From NCBI RefSeq assembly GCF_015602705.1, contig NZ_CP059081.1, positions 1,187,702 through 1,251,701 of the forward strand: DNA of 64,000 nt, written 5' to 3'. This DNA comes from Acinetobacter lwoffii. Lineage in GTDB: Bacteria; Pseudomonadota; Gammaproteobacteria; Pseudomonadales; Moraxellaceae. Both the position numbers and the translations under genes were made by a program. The number at the start of each line of letters is the position of its first letter. The first letter of the stretch is position 1. Shown here piece by piece: positions 18,606-26,986 of the stretch. Under the pieces are notes generated by a model. It was given only the letters and a program-made list of their open reading frames with translations, had not been told where the DNA came from and searched no databases.

Positions 18606-19592
18606 TTGAGGTTTTTTGCCATTCATCTTTTGCTCATAAGTTCAGTTATTCTTTCCGGCTGTCAGACCGCACAGAACAGTAAAGTCATTGCCGGTGCTTT
18701 TAACCTGACCACAGGCTTGCAGCAAAAAGTGATGGATCGTTATGCACCTAGTGCGGTTATCGTGCAGCAGAATATTGCCTATGCGCCGCAACAGAAATTA
18801 TCTCTGGATCTGTATCAGCCGCAGAATATTGCCAGTATTGGCCCACGACCGACCATTGTCTGGATTCATGGCGGCGGCTGGATTTCAGGTTCTAAAGAAC
18901 ATGCACGGGGTTATTTCAAGCTGCTGGCGGCACAGGGCTATAACGTGGTATCCGTGCAATATCAGTTTGCGCCACAAGTGACCTATCCAAGCCAGTTACA
19001 CCAGATCAATCAGGCACTTGAATTTCTCGATACCTATGCAGACACCTACCAAATCGATGCCCAGAACTTATATCTGGCCGGAGATTCTGCCGGGGCGAAT
19101 ATGGCCAGCCATTACGCCGCGCTTTTGACCAATCCTGTATTTGCCGACCAATCCGGTATTCAGCCTCATCTGCAACCTACGCAGCTTAAAGGTTTAATCT
19201 TGCATTGTGGAATTTATGACTTGGAAGCATTTGCCAGCACAGCACCTGAAGAAATGAAAATTATCGAATGGGGTGTCTTTAACCTGATTCAGGCTTATAC
19301 CGGCGATCGTAAACATGATGCCGAGTTTTTAAAGCAGATTTCTCCGATTCAGTATATTACGCCGTCTTATCCGCCAGTGTTCATCAGTGGCGGGAACAAG
19401 GATTTTCTGACCGATACTCAGTCGCTACCATTTGTAAAAGCTTTGAAGGAACAGCAGGTTCCTGTGACTGAAATATTTTATCCAGAGTCTAAGGCCTGGC
19501 TCATTCATGAATATCAGTTTTTTATGGGAAAAAAGGAAAGTCAGCAAACCTTTGTCAGAACCCTGGATTTTTTACATCAGCTTTCCCCTTGA
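18606..19592 (+). CDS. Alpha/beta-hydrolase esterase lipoprotein
   Basis: A 328-residue carboxylesterase of the BD-FAE/HSL-like alpha/beta-hydrolase type. It starts at TTG (18606) behind AGGGGA, which is needed to give a complete signal peptide: hydrophobic FAIHLLLISSVI then lipobox LSGC, so it should be a lipid-anchored envelope protein. The oxyanion-hole motif HGGGW (about 89-93), the nucleophile elbow GDSAGAN (about 159-165) and a late His in KAWLIHEYQFF (about 301) form the expected machinery. Substrate unknown; family members hydrolyse short-chain esters. The SMR gene follows after 90 bp and could be co-transcribed. Confidence 0.9.
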   Translation: MRFFAIHLLLISSVILSGCQTAQNSKVIAGAFNLTTGLQQKVMDRYAPSAVIVQQNIAYAPQQKLSLDLYQPQNIASIGPRPTIVWIHGGGWISGSKEHARGYFKLLAAQGYNVVSVQYQFAPQVTYPSQLHQINQALEFLDTYADTYQIDAQNLYLAGDSAGANMASHYAALLTNPVFADQSGIQPHLQPTQLKGLILHCGIYDLEAFASTAPEEMKIIEWGVFNLIQAYTGDRKHDAEFLKQISPIQYITPSYPPVFISGGNKDFLTDTQSLPFVKALKEQQVPVTEIFYPESKAWLIHEYQFFMGKKESQQTFVRTLDFLHQLSP

Positions 19593-19682
19593 AGAGAAAA
19601 CGGTGCAAAATGAATCTCTCAAGATTGATCATGTCAGATCGTCCCGACAGCAAGCATTGAAAAATTGTTTGGAGTTTAAAAA

Positions 19683-20027
19683 ATGAATCCTGTCTCATGG
19701 GCATATTTGTTGTTAGCGTTGGCTATTATTGCCGAAGTGACTGGATCAACATTTCTGGTGAAGTCAGAAGGCTTTACCCGATTATGGCCATCTCTGGCAG
19801 TAGTCATTTTATTCTGTATTGCGTTTTATTTGCTGTCTCAGGTCATTAAAGTAATTCCTTTAGGTATTGCCTATGCGATCTGGGCGGGAGTAGGCATCGT
19901 TCTTACGGCAATCGTAGGCTATGTAATCTTTAAGCAGGCGCTGGATGTGCCCGCTTTTATCGGGATTGCACTGATCATTTCCGGTGTGGTGGTGATTAAC
20001 CTGTTTTCCCAAACTGCCGGGCATTAA
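19683..20027 (+). CDS. Small multidrug resistance (SMR/EmrE-type) efflux protein
   Basis: A 114-residue four-helix membrane protein of the SMR family, which exports cationic biocides or guanidinium in exchange for protons as an antiparallel dimer. The essential membrane Glu is in the first helix (AIIAEVTGSTFLV, about 15-27), followed by the family blocks GFTRLWPSLAVV and VIPLGIAYAIWAGVG (about 58-72). Start ATG follows GGAGTTTAAAAA, a good Shine-Dalgarno. It sits 90 bp after the esterase lipoprotein gene. Whether it is an Qac-type or guanidinium-type exporter is not decided by these motifs; the sequence is Qac-like. Confidence 0.92.
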   Translation: MNPVSWAYLLLALAIIAEVTGSTFLVKSEGFTRLWPSLAVVILFCIAFYLLSQVIKVIPLGIAYAIWAGVGIVLTAIVGYVIFKQALDVPAFIGIALIISGVVVINLFSQTAGH

Positions 20028-20066
20028 AAAGGCAGCAAAAGTAATTGCCTCATTTCTACAATAAGC

Positions 20067-21254
20067 TTACGCCACTTGCGGTTTAAGCTTAAACAGCAAA
20101 TAAACCGTCAAACCAAGTAGCAGTCCCCAGAAAGCTGAACCAATACCGAAAAACTGAATATTAGAGGCACTAAACAGGAATGTCATCAGTGCTGCTTCAC
20201 GGTCATGACTGTCCTGAAAAGCCAGCGCGATATTGTGGCCAATGGTGCCAAACAGGGCAATGCCTGCCAATACTGTAATCAGAATCCCCGGAAAAGCCAT
20301 TAGTACACTGGTCAAGGTCGCAGCAAAAAAACCCATCAGGATATAAAACAGGCCGCAGCTCATACCGGCAATATAACGTTTGGCCGGATCAGGATGCGCT
20401 TGGACATCCAGGCTGACCGCCGCACTGATTGCGGCAAGATTGACACTAAAACAGCCAAATGGTGCCAACATCGTCTGTGTAATACCCGTCCAGCCTAGAA
20501 TAGAATTTACTTTCGGGGGATAACCATAACTTTTGATGACGGCCAAGCCAGGCAGGTATTGCGATGCCAGATTAATCACCATTAACGGTAAGGCTAATCC
20601 TAAAACAGCCTGCAAACTAAATTCAGGTGTAATCCATACCGGCTGGGCAATACTCCAGTTCAGCTGTGGAATAGTAAAATTAATAAAGAACGGACAAAGG
20701 GCAATAGCCATTAACACGGTAATCACGATGCTATAGCGCGTACTCAGTTTTTTGGAAACCAGATAAATCGCCAGTACACAAAGCACAAATTCCCATGACT
20801 GTTGCAAACTACCAAACACAGAGATACCAAATTTCAGCAAGACACCTGCCAGCATAGCACTGGTCAAACTTTGTGGAATAAACTGGAAAATTCGCTCGAA
20901 AATTCCAAAAAATCCTAGACAAGCGATCAGAATGCCAGAAATCAGAAAAGCGCCAATTGCTTCCCCCAGACTATAGTGACCGGCAGAAGCAATGACCAGC
21001 GCCAGACCGGCAGTCGACCAGGCGGTTGAAATCGGATAGCGATATTTCCAGGAAAGCAGAAACCCGGAAACTCCAATGCCGATACCCAGTGCCCACAACC
21101 AGGAACTGATCTGTGCCTGATTGGCACCCAGGCTTTGCGCAGCTTCAATAACCAGTACGGCAGAAACACTGATACCAATCATGCAGGTAATAAAACCGGC
21201 CATGATGGCGGGAAAGGAGAGATCTTGTAAAAGTTTTGGCATCATCCATGACAC
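20067..21254 (-). CDS. benE: BenE-family benzoate/aromatic acid transporter
   Basis: A 395-residue polytopic inner-membrane protein with about 12 hydrophobic segments, recognisable as the benzoate:H+ symporter family BenE by its overall pattern: the N-terminal MAGFITCMIGISVSAVLVIE, the central APFGCFSVNLAAISAAV and ALFGTIGHNIALAF near the end. It imports benzoate in Acinetobacter and Pseudomonas. Here it is not beside benABCD catabolic genes, so the substrate may be another aromatic or organic acid; I use the symbol for the family. It is 97 bp downstream of the amino-acid exporter on the same strand. Confidence 0.85.
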   Translation of the reverse strand: MSWMMPKLLQDLSFPAIMAGFITCMIGISVSAVLVIEAAQSLGANQAQISSWLWALGIGIGVSGFLLSWKYRYPISTAWSTAGLALVIASAGHYSLGEAIGAFLISGILIACLGFFGIFERIFQFIPQSLTSAMLAGVLLKFGISVFGSLQQSWEFVLCVLAIYLVSKKLSTRYSIVITVLMAIALCPFFINFTIPQLNWSIAQPVWITPEFSLQAVLGLALPLMVINLASQYLPGLAVIKSYGYPPKVNSILGWTGITQTMLAPFGCFSVNLAAISAAVSLDVQAHPDPAKRYIAGMSCGLFYILMGFFAATLTSVLMAFPGILITVLAGIALFGTIGHNIALAFQDSHDREAALMTFLFSASNIQFFGIGSAFWGLLLGLTVYLLFKLKPQVA

Positions 21255-21351
21255 TATTTTTAAATGCGTTTAAATCATACGCTTTTCACGTATCAACACA
21301 ATGTTTTTAACAATTTTATCCAGAGGTCTGCTGGCTTGAAGCCGGTCATTG

Positions 21352-22011
21352 CTAGAAAGTTGAAGTCGCCAGTTTAAGGCCAAAACCGCAAAACAGGATC
21401 CCAACCGCCGCGACACAGCTGGCAGTCACTTTATAGTTCTGATTGAAATAGGAGGCCAGTTTTACACCAGAAAAAATCAGGATCGACAGATAGGTCATAC
21501 TGATCAATTGCAAGATTACAGCCAGAAGCGTGAATGTCAGGGCTGGATAAGGATAGGCAGGATCTACAAACTGCACAAAAAAAGACAGATAAAACAGAAT
21601 CGCTTTGGGATTTAAAATACTGATTGTGAGCGCTGTACGAAAGGGCTGAACAGATTCTACCGTATCTGGAGTCGTCTTTTTAATCTGGACGCGTTGTGAT
21701 GACTTTTCCGGAAAGAAAGTCTGGTAGGCCGCAATGATTAGCTTGATACCCAAGTAACTGAGATAGATCGCTCCAATAACTTTCAGTGCAATAAACAGTA
21801 CCGGAAAGGCATGCAGTAAAGAAGCTGCTCCCAATGCTGTACATATAATCAGGATCAGATCGCCCGTATAAACCCCCAAGGCACCCATATATCCCGTCTT
21901 AATCCCAAAGCGCGAAGCAATCGACATGACATACAGGGAATTCGGCCCGGGCAGTAGCACAATCAACGTGGTTCCAATGATAAAGGTCGTTAGATCTGTG
22001 ATACCAAACAC
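21352..22011 (-). CDS. LysE/RhtB-family amino-acid exporter (LeuE-like)
   Basis: A six-helix exporter of the LysE/RhtB superfamily, closest by eye to E. coli LeuE: LPGPNSLYVMSIASRFGIKTG near the N-terminus, GAIYLSYLGIKLI in the middle and ILNPKAILFYLSFFVQFVD (shared almost word for word with LeuE). It exports hydrophobic amino acids to relieve excess. The frame is open to an ATG at 22047, but that ATG lies inside the transaldolase terminator hairpin, so I choose the GTG at 22011 (220 residues), which begins just before the first helix. The choice is inference; GCGAG upstream is a weak Shine-Dalgarno. Confidence 0.85.
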   Translation of the reverse strand: MFGITDLTTFIIGTTLIVLLPGPNSLYVMSIASRFGIKTGYMGALGVYTGDLILIICTALGAASLLHAFPVLFIALKVIGAIYLSYLGIKLIIAAYQTFFPEKSSQRVQIKKTTPDTVESVQPFRTALTISILNPKAILFYLSFFVQFVDPAYPYPALTFTLLAVILQLISMTYLSILIFSGVKLASYFNQNYKVTASCVAAVGILFCGFGLKLATSTF

Positions 22012-22029
22012 GAAAAACTCGCATGAACA

Positions 22030-22066
22030 AAAAAGCCGATGCGGCATTATAGCAACATCGGCTTGG
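22030..22066 (-). terminator. Transaldolase terminator overlapping the exporter's apparent 5' end
   Basis: On the minus strand AAGCCGATG / CATCGGCTTTTTTG closes a hairpin with a T run 20 bp after the tal stop. The loop contains TATAAT, which could be a -10 for the exporter gene downstream. Confidence 0.85.
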
Positions 22067-22086
22067 AGAAATTTGCTAAATTTTCT

Positions 22087-23064
22087 TTAAATCTCAGTGG
22101 TACTCAGGAAAGTTTCACGTAATAAAGCAGCCAGTTGCTCACGGGCTTTAATGAAACCGTCAATGCCGCCTTGCAATAATTCACTGGCCATCGGATCCTG
22201 TTTCAGTTGTGCTTCAAAATCGGCAGGGCTGATTGGACTGAGTTCACCTTGAACTTGAATATCTTTGGCTGAGAGTTGAGCTCGCACTTCACGTTGATCA
22301 TTTTCTAGTTCGGCCAATAAATTTGGCGCTACCGTGAGCAGATCACAGCCGCTTAAGCCCAGTACCTGATCAATACTTCGGAAGCTGGCGCCCATGATTT
22401 CAGTCTGAATACCATGTGCTTTATAGAACTCATAAATACGCTTAACTGATAAGACCCCCGGATCTTGTTCAATCGGGTAAGACTCAACGCCTTCAGCTTT
22501 TTTGTACCAGTCCAGAATACGGCCGACAAAAGGCGAGATTAGAGTCACTTTGGCATCGGCACAGGCATGGGCCTGATGCTGACCAAATAATAAAGTCAGG
22601 TTGGTATGAATCCCTTCTTCTTCCAGTGCTTTTGCTGCTTGAATGCCTTCCCAGGTAGACGCGATCTTGATCAGGATGCGGTCTGAATCAATTCCATATT
22701 GCGCATAAAGTGCCAGCAACTCTTTGGCTTTGGCAATCGTGGCTTCAGTATTAAAAGACAGGGAAGCATCGACTTCTGTTGAAACACGGCCTTCAATGAG
22801 TTTTAAGATTTCTACACCGAATTTGACCGTCAAAATATCAATGGTACGTTCAATCAGGGCGTCATCTGTATAGCCTTCTTGCTGGGCTTGCTGAAAAGCA
22901 GCTTCAATCAAGGCCTGATTTTCAGGTTGTTTCGCTGCTGCAGTAATCAGCGATGGATTGGTGGTTGCATCAAGCGGACGAAATTTTTCAATGGCACTCA
23001 AATCACTGCTGTCTGCCACAATGGTCGTCAAGTTTTTTAATTGGTTTAATGCAGTTAATGTCAT
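22087..23064 (-). CDS. tal: Transaldolase
   Basis: A 325-residue class-1 transaldolase (E. coli TalB is 317). It moves a dihydroxyacetone unit between sugar phosphates in the non-oxidative pentose phosphate pathway, in the cytosol. The early DATTNPSLI block (about 32-40), the Schiff-base Lys in ILIKIASTWEGI (about 137-148) and TLLFGQHQAHACADA followed by SPFVGRILDWY (about 160-195) are all present. It is followed by a clear terminator and preceded by the LysR gene on the same strand after 89 bp. Confidence 0.96.
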   Translation of the reverse strand: MTLTALNQLKNLTTIVADSSDLSAIEKFRPLDATTNPSLITAAAKQPENQALIEAAFQQAQQEGYTDDALIERTIDILTVKFGVEILKLIEGRVSTEVDASLSFNTEATIAKAKELLALYAQYGIDSDRILIKIASTWEGIQAAKALEEEGIHTNLTLLFGQHQAHACADAKVTLISPFVGRILDWYKKAEGVESYPIEQDPGVLSVKRIYEFYKAHGIQTEIMGASFRSIDQVLGLSGCDLLTVAPNLLAELENDQREVRAQLSAKDIQVQGELSPISPADFEAQLKQDPMASELLQGGIDGFIKAREQLAALLRETFLSTTEI

Positions 23065-23153
23065 TACGATCTAGTTCTATGGTTATTGCTTATGCTTTCT
23101 TATATATCATAAATGGCCGGTTTACCAAGTAGACTGTCGTTGAATTTCTGTGA

Positions 23154-24044
23154 TTAATGCCCGGTTTTACGTTGTTTGCGCAAGTGATTAATCAAAAAAT
23201 GAGCAGCTGTGCCTAATCGGGTTTCTCTGCTCCAGACCAGATCAACAAAATATTCAAACTTTGGGGTGAAATCGAGCAGGTTGAGAACCTGTAACTGATC
23301 TTGCAAATGTGGCTGCTCATTCAGCATTTCGAGTGGCAGAACCCCCCAGCCCAGTCCTTGCTGAATCATGCTGCAAGCCGAGTGGTGGTTGTCGGTGCGC
23401 CAGTAATTTCGTGAAAAGAGTAGTTCCGGCTTGATGGTGCGATCCCGACTGGCCACCACAATCTGCCTATTTTGCAAAATCTGTTCATAACTGACTTGAT
23501 CGAACTGACTTAGGGGATGCTGTTTGGCGACTACAGCCACCAGTACCTCACGTTTCAATTCCACAAACTGTTCCCGTGTTTCCAGTTGTTCGCGTTCAAA
23601 CATCAAGGCTAGCTGCGCTGAACCTTCAAACAGCATACGATGTGCATCTTCCTGAGGTGCACTGAATACATTGACTTGCAGTGCAGGAAATTCCTGTTCT
23701 AGCAACACAATATAATCGGTCCAGCGCGTATGCAGCAATTCTGAGACCACTACGATATTCAGTTCAGATTCCAAGCCTGAACTTAAGGCTTGAGCATGCT
23801 GTTTCCACTGATTCATTTCGACCAGAAGTTGCTGGGTTTTTTCATACAATACCTGCGCTTGCGCAGTTGGTTTCGGTTCACGACCTATACGCTGAAACAG
23901 TTCTAGATTCAGGTCAATTTCTAGATTGGCAATGGCCATGCTGACTGCTGAAGGTACTTTGCCCAGTTGACGTGCAGCCGCAGAGAAAGAACCGGTTTCC
24001 ATCACGGTTTTAAACATCAGCAGCTGTTCTTGATTAACATTCAT
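23154..24044 (-). CDS. aceR: LysR-type regulator, probably AceR-like
   Basis: A 296-residue LysR-type regulator: N-terminal winged helix (LLMFKTVMETGSFSAAARQL, about 8-27) and a periplasmic-binding-like sensor domain. It is transcribed divergently from a PACE-family pump gene with 99 bp between the starts. That layout, and the genus, match AceR, the chlorhexidine-responsive activator of aceI in Acinetobacter baumannii. The symbol rests on position plus family, not on a computed comparison. A LysR-size palindrome, ATTC-N6-GAAT, sits in the shared region. Confidence 0.8.
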   Translation of the reverse strand: MNVNQEQLLMFKTVMETGSFSAAARQLGKVPSAVSMAIANLEIDLNLELFQRIGREPKPTAQAQVLYEKTQQLLVEMNQWKQHAQALSSGLESELNIVVVSELLHTRWTDYIVLLEQEFPALQVNVFSAPQEDAHRMLFEGSAQLALMFEREQLETREQFVELKREVLVAVVAKQHPLSQFDQVSYEQILQNRQIVVASRDRTIKPELLFSRNYWRTDNHHSACSMIQQGLGWGVLPLEMLNEQPHLQDQLQVLNLLDFTPKFEYFVDLVWSRETRLGTAAHFLINHLRKQRKTGH

Positions 24045-24072
24045 ATCTTTAATATTTCATTTTTATTGATAG

Positions 24073-24086
24073 ATTCTAACTCGAAT
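24073..24086. promoter_or_regulatory. Candidate LysR (AceR) binding site
   Basis: Palindrome ATTC-TAACTC-GAAT in the 99-bp divergent region between the LysR and PACE genes. LysR boxes are interrupted palindromes of about this size. Not tested. Confidence 0.35.
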
Positions 24087-24143
24087 AGTCAGATTTAAAG
24101 AAATAAAATCCTTGCATCATGTAATGAATTGAGCTGATTTGAT

Positions 24144-24581
24144 ATGTTAATTTCCAAAAGAAGACTGATTCATGCTGCCTTATATGAAGGCATTCTACTG
24201 GTCGTGATCTCTGTCCTGCTAAGTACATTGATGCATATGCCGCTTGAGGTCACCGGTGCACTCGGGATTGCTATGGCCGTGACTTCAGTACTCTGGAACA
24301 TGCTGTTTAATCATTATTTTGAAAAGTTTGAAGCCAGACATCATTTGAAAAGAACCATTAAAGTGCGAATTGCTCATGCAATTGGCTTTGAAGGCGGTTT
24401 GATGCTGGCGACCATTCCGATGGTGGCTTATGCTTTGCACATGAGTCTGGCTCAGGCCTTTCTGCTGGATTTGGCTTTAACGCTCTGTATTCTGGTGTAT
24501 ACCTTTATTTTTCAGTGGATTTATGATCATCTAGAAGCCAGACTGGGGCTACAGCCGGATTATCGGAAAATCTCATCATAA
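24144..24581 (+). CDS. aceI: PACE-family chlorhexidine/biocide efflux protein (AceI-like)
   Basis: A 145-residue four-helix membrane protein made of two bacterial transmembrane-pair (BTP) repeats, the PACE family founded by AceI. Start MLISKRRLIHAALYEG carries the conserved membrane Glu15 needed for proton coupling, and the family motif WNMLFNHYFEKFE (about 52-64) follows helix 2; the second repeat begins RIAHAIGFEGGLML and ends with WIYDHLEAR. AceI exports chlorhexidine and short-chain diamines. Divergence from a LysR gene strengthens the assignment. A palindromic terminator follows 69 bp downstream. Confidence 0.9.
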   Translation: MLISKRRLIHAALYEGILLVVISVLLSTLMHMPLEVTGALGIAMAVTSVLWNMLFNHYFEKFEARHHLKRTIKVRIAHAIGFEGGLMLATIPMVAYALHMSLAQAFLLDLALTLCILVYTFIFQWIYDHLEARLGLQPDYRKISS

Positions 24582-24648
24582 AATACGTCATAAAAAATAC
24601 CACACAGTTCAGACTCCCTTTTCAGAATGCGAAAGGTGAAATATTCAG

Positions 24649-24680
24649 CGATGAGGACTTGATCAAGTCCTCATTTTTTA
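24649..24680 (+). terminator. Terminator after the aceI-like gene
   Basis: A perfect self-complementary ATGAGGACTTGATCAAGTCCTCAT followed by a T run; stem of 10 bp with a GATC loop. Confidence 0.8.
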
Positions 24681-24756
24681 TGCTCGAACCTAGCTGAAAA
24701 TTAAGCTATAAGACTTTGATTTTTTATTTTAATTTTTAAATTTATTGGGGAATTCA

Positions 24757-24824
24757 ATGCTATTTAGACGCGCGATCTTATCAGTGTCCATCGTGTTGCT
24801 GATGTGGGGGTGGAGGAGGTGAGA
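24757..24824 (+). pseudogene. Signal-peptide start of the metalloprotease, out of frame with its body
   Basis: ATG at 24757 follows GGGGA and encodes a classic signal peptide (MLFRRAILSVSIVLLM) but hits TGA after 21 codons. The next frame over, open from 24803, begins Cys-Gly5-Glu (TGT GGG GGT GGA GGA GGT GAG), the usual start of an Acinetobacter lipoprotein, and continues into the 691-residue body. The two halves clearly belong together; a net +1 frame offset at the ATGTGGGGG stretch separates them. Confidence 0.75.
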
Positions 24825-24856
24825 GCAGTACGCCACAGCAGACGCTGCCGGATCCA

Positions 24857-26932
24857 GTGACACCCCCCGGTTCGGGTGAGCAACTGAGCAAAATTGCGGA
24901 ATTTAAGGTTCTGGATGTGGGTTCAGAATTAACAGCAGGGAATTTCGGTCTGGCCAGCTGGAATCCCACCGTCATGGTGGTAAATGGCGATGTCCTTTAT
25001 ATTGCCAATAGTCAGGCCGAATCGAATATTTTGCGTTATGACTTAAAACAAAAACGTGCACTCAGTGCGATTGATCCTACGAAAATTTCGGGTCTGGCCA
25101 AAAAATGGGATAGCCTGAATGATCTGGAAATTCATGCAGGGCGTTTGTATGTGGCCAACTATGGCTCAAACCGAATTGATGTTTTAGACATTAATAGCGA
25201 GCAGCCGAGCTTCATTATGGCCCTTGGTACAGGTGTGTGGTTGGGCGATGCGCTTAATTATGCGTTGGTACATAGCAATGCAGTGACTGCCGATGACCGC
25301 TATGTGTATGTACCTGATATTGAAGGCCGGATCAATGTTTGGCGTCAAAGTGATGTGACAGCGCAAAACCATTTAAAAGCTCGGAAATTTGCACGGCTCA
25401 GCCTGCCGGGCTGTGCACGCAACTGTAATGCACGTATGGAGGTTATGGACAACTATCTGTATACCAGCCTGCCCAATGGTATGACTTATGTTCACGATAT
25501 CAATCAGATTCAGGAAAATGGAAATAATATTGCGCCCATTTTAACAGAAACGAATTTGTCGGCAGTCATACATCGCCATAATGATGGTTTGGTCTATGTG
25601 TCACGAAATGATGGAACTGTAGAAAGCTACCGGGAAAAATCCTTTAACTTGGAGTCTATCTTACCCAATAAAAGTGTGGATACCTTCCGAGACTATATTT
25701 TAAAAGGGCAAAACCAGAGCAGCCGACTAGCCAAGGCCAGCGATCTTTATATTTATGGTCAGAATCTGCTGCATATGGCCAATCATAAAATTCATATTCT
25801 GCCAATGCTGACCCTGCAACAGAATAAATCCACCCAGTTAAACCAAGCTATGATTTTAACCGAATCTAAAGCACGCGAGAGAAGCCATGTCTTGCAGGAT
25901 GGTGAATCATGGGAAACCTTGACCAATAGCAGCCAGCGTCATGTCTATATGGACAAGATTTTATCGGCAACTCTAAATGGCAACCGCCTGCATTTGCAAA
26001 GCTACAGTGCTGTGCCTGTACGTGATTTGCAGATTTGTGCCAAGATTAAAAACTCAGAAGACTGGGTGATTCTGGCTAAGCTGGATCAGTTGACGCCATT
26101 TTCGAAGGCAAATTTTGGTCTCAAGTTGACCGATCAATCCCGTTTCCCGTTGCTTGATGGCACAGGCTCGATCCAGCTCGCAGGTCTGAGTCAGACCACG
26201 CAAAACCCAATCAATGTTTTTGATCTGAAAATTAGCTCTGAGACCGATGAGCACGTCAAAAAGCTGAATCAGATTAAAGCCAAATGGAAAATTTATTTTG
26301 GTACCTATGATGAACCGAATAAATGGTGTCGTATTACGCCGGTCTATGCCCGGGAACGGGTCATGATGATGACCAATCTGGCCTACATGCTCAGTACTCC
26401 AGAATTTGAAACCTTATGGTTTAACCATAAAGCGGTCATGGGACACGATTTTTTTGGCAATGATGGTCAGGTAGAAGGGCCGAATGGTTTCTTTCAGCCA
26501 GAAGATTATGTCCGGATCTATCGGGAAATTCTTAATCGCAATGAAATTAATCTTGGCATTACCAATATGGGTGGTGGTTTAGGTGGTGGAGCAGTATTAG
26601 GAGTAGATACTTGGTTATTCTATGGCCATTACAGATTATCTGGTTATCGAATTATTGCACATGAATTTGGTCATCATTGGGGCGGGCATAATAGTGCCTG
26701 GGCCATGTCGAATTATGGCTTTGAAGCTATGGTCGATTGGTTAAACTTCTATTTCCAGCGCCGTCCAGGCTCAATTCCTTATATGGACCCAAATGTGAAT
26801 GCTTTCCACCTAACACCCGACAGCGCGCTTTGTCAGGGTGTGAACCAGAATATGGTGAAAGGTGTGGCATCGACTGCACCGTGGAACAAAGTGGATGAAT
26901 ATTTTAAAAATAACCCGATGCCAAATCCCTAA
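24857..26932 (+). CDS. Propeller-containing putative zinc metalloprotease (lipoprotein lacking an in-frame signal)
   Basis: The open body is 691 codons from a GTG at 24857; the natural start is probably 24757 in another frame (see the signal-peptide entry). The N-terminal half has repeated blade-like segments of a beta-propeller (for example VLYIANSQ, LYVANYGSNRIDVLD, YVYVPDIEGRINVW, LVYVSRNDGTVESY). The C-terminal third has a zinc-protease motif HEFGHHWGGHN (from residue 602) after a Gly-rich stretch, MGGGLGGGAVLGVD. Zinc ligands His602 and His606 and catalytic Glu603 are clear; the third ligand is not. I do not recognise the family. If made from the GTG it would stay in the cytosol, so in this strain the gene may be off. 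Confidence 0.75.
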   Translation: MTPPGSGEQLSKIAEFKVLDVGSELTAGNFGLASWNPTVMVVNGDVLYIANSQAESNILRYDLKQKRALSAIDPTKISGLAKKWDSLNDLEIHAGRLYVANYGSNRIDVLDINSEQPSFIMALGTGVWLGDALNYALVHSNAVTADDRYVYVPDIEGRINVWRQSDVTAQNHLKARKFARLSLPGCARNCNARMEVMDNYLYTSLPNGMTYVHDINQIQENGNNIAPILTETNLSAVIHRHNDGLVYVSRNDGTVESYREKSFNLESILPNKSVDTFRDYILKGQNQSSRLAKASDLYIYGQNLLHMANHKIHILPMLTLQQNKSTQLNQAMILTESKARERSHVLQDGESWETLTNSSQRHVYMDKILSATLNGNRLHLQSYSAVPVRDLQICAKIKNSEDWVILAKLDQLTPFSKANFGLKLTDQSRFPLLDGTGSIQLAGLSQTTQNPINVFDLKISSETDEHVKKLNQIKAKWKIYFGTYDEPNKWCRITPVYARERVMMMTNLAYMLSTPEFETLWFNHKAVMGHDFFGNDGQVEGPNGFFQPEDYVRIYREILNRNEINLGITNMGGGLGGGAVLGVDTWLFYGHYRLSGYRIIAHEFGHHWGGHNSAWAMSNYGFEAMVDWLNFYFQRRPGSIPYMDPNVNAFHLTPDSALCQGVNQNMVKGVASTAPWNKVDEYFKNNPMPNP

Positions 26933-26937
26933 AACAT

Positions 26938-26968
26938 AAAAAAAGCCCCTCATTTGAGGGGCTTTTTA
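26938..26968 (+). terminator. Rho-independent terminator after the metalloprotease gene
   Basis: AAAAGCCCCTC-attt-GAGGGGCTTTTT hairpin, few bases after the stop; A and T runs on both sides could also serve the convergent thiolase gene. Confidence 0.93.
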
Positions 26969-26986
26969 ATTGGATCGGTCAACAGA

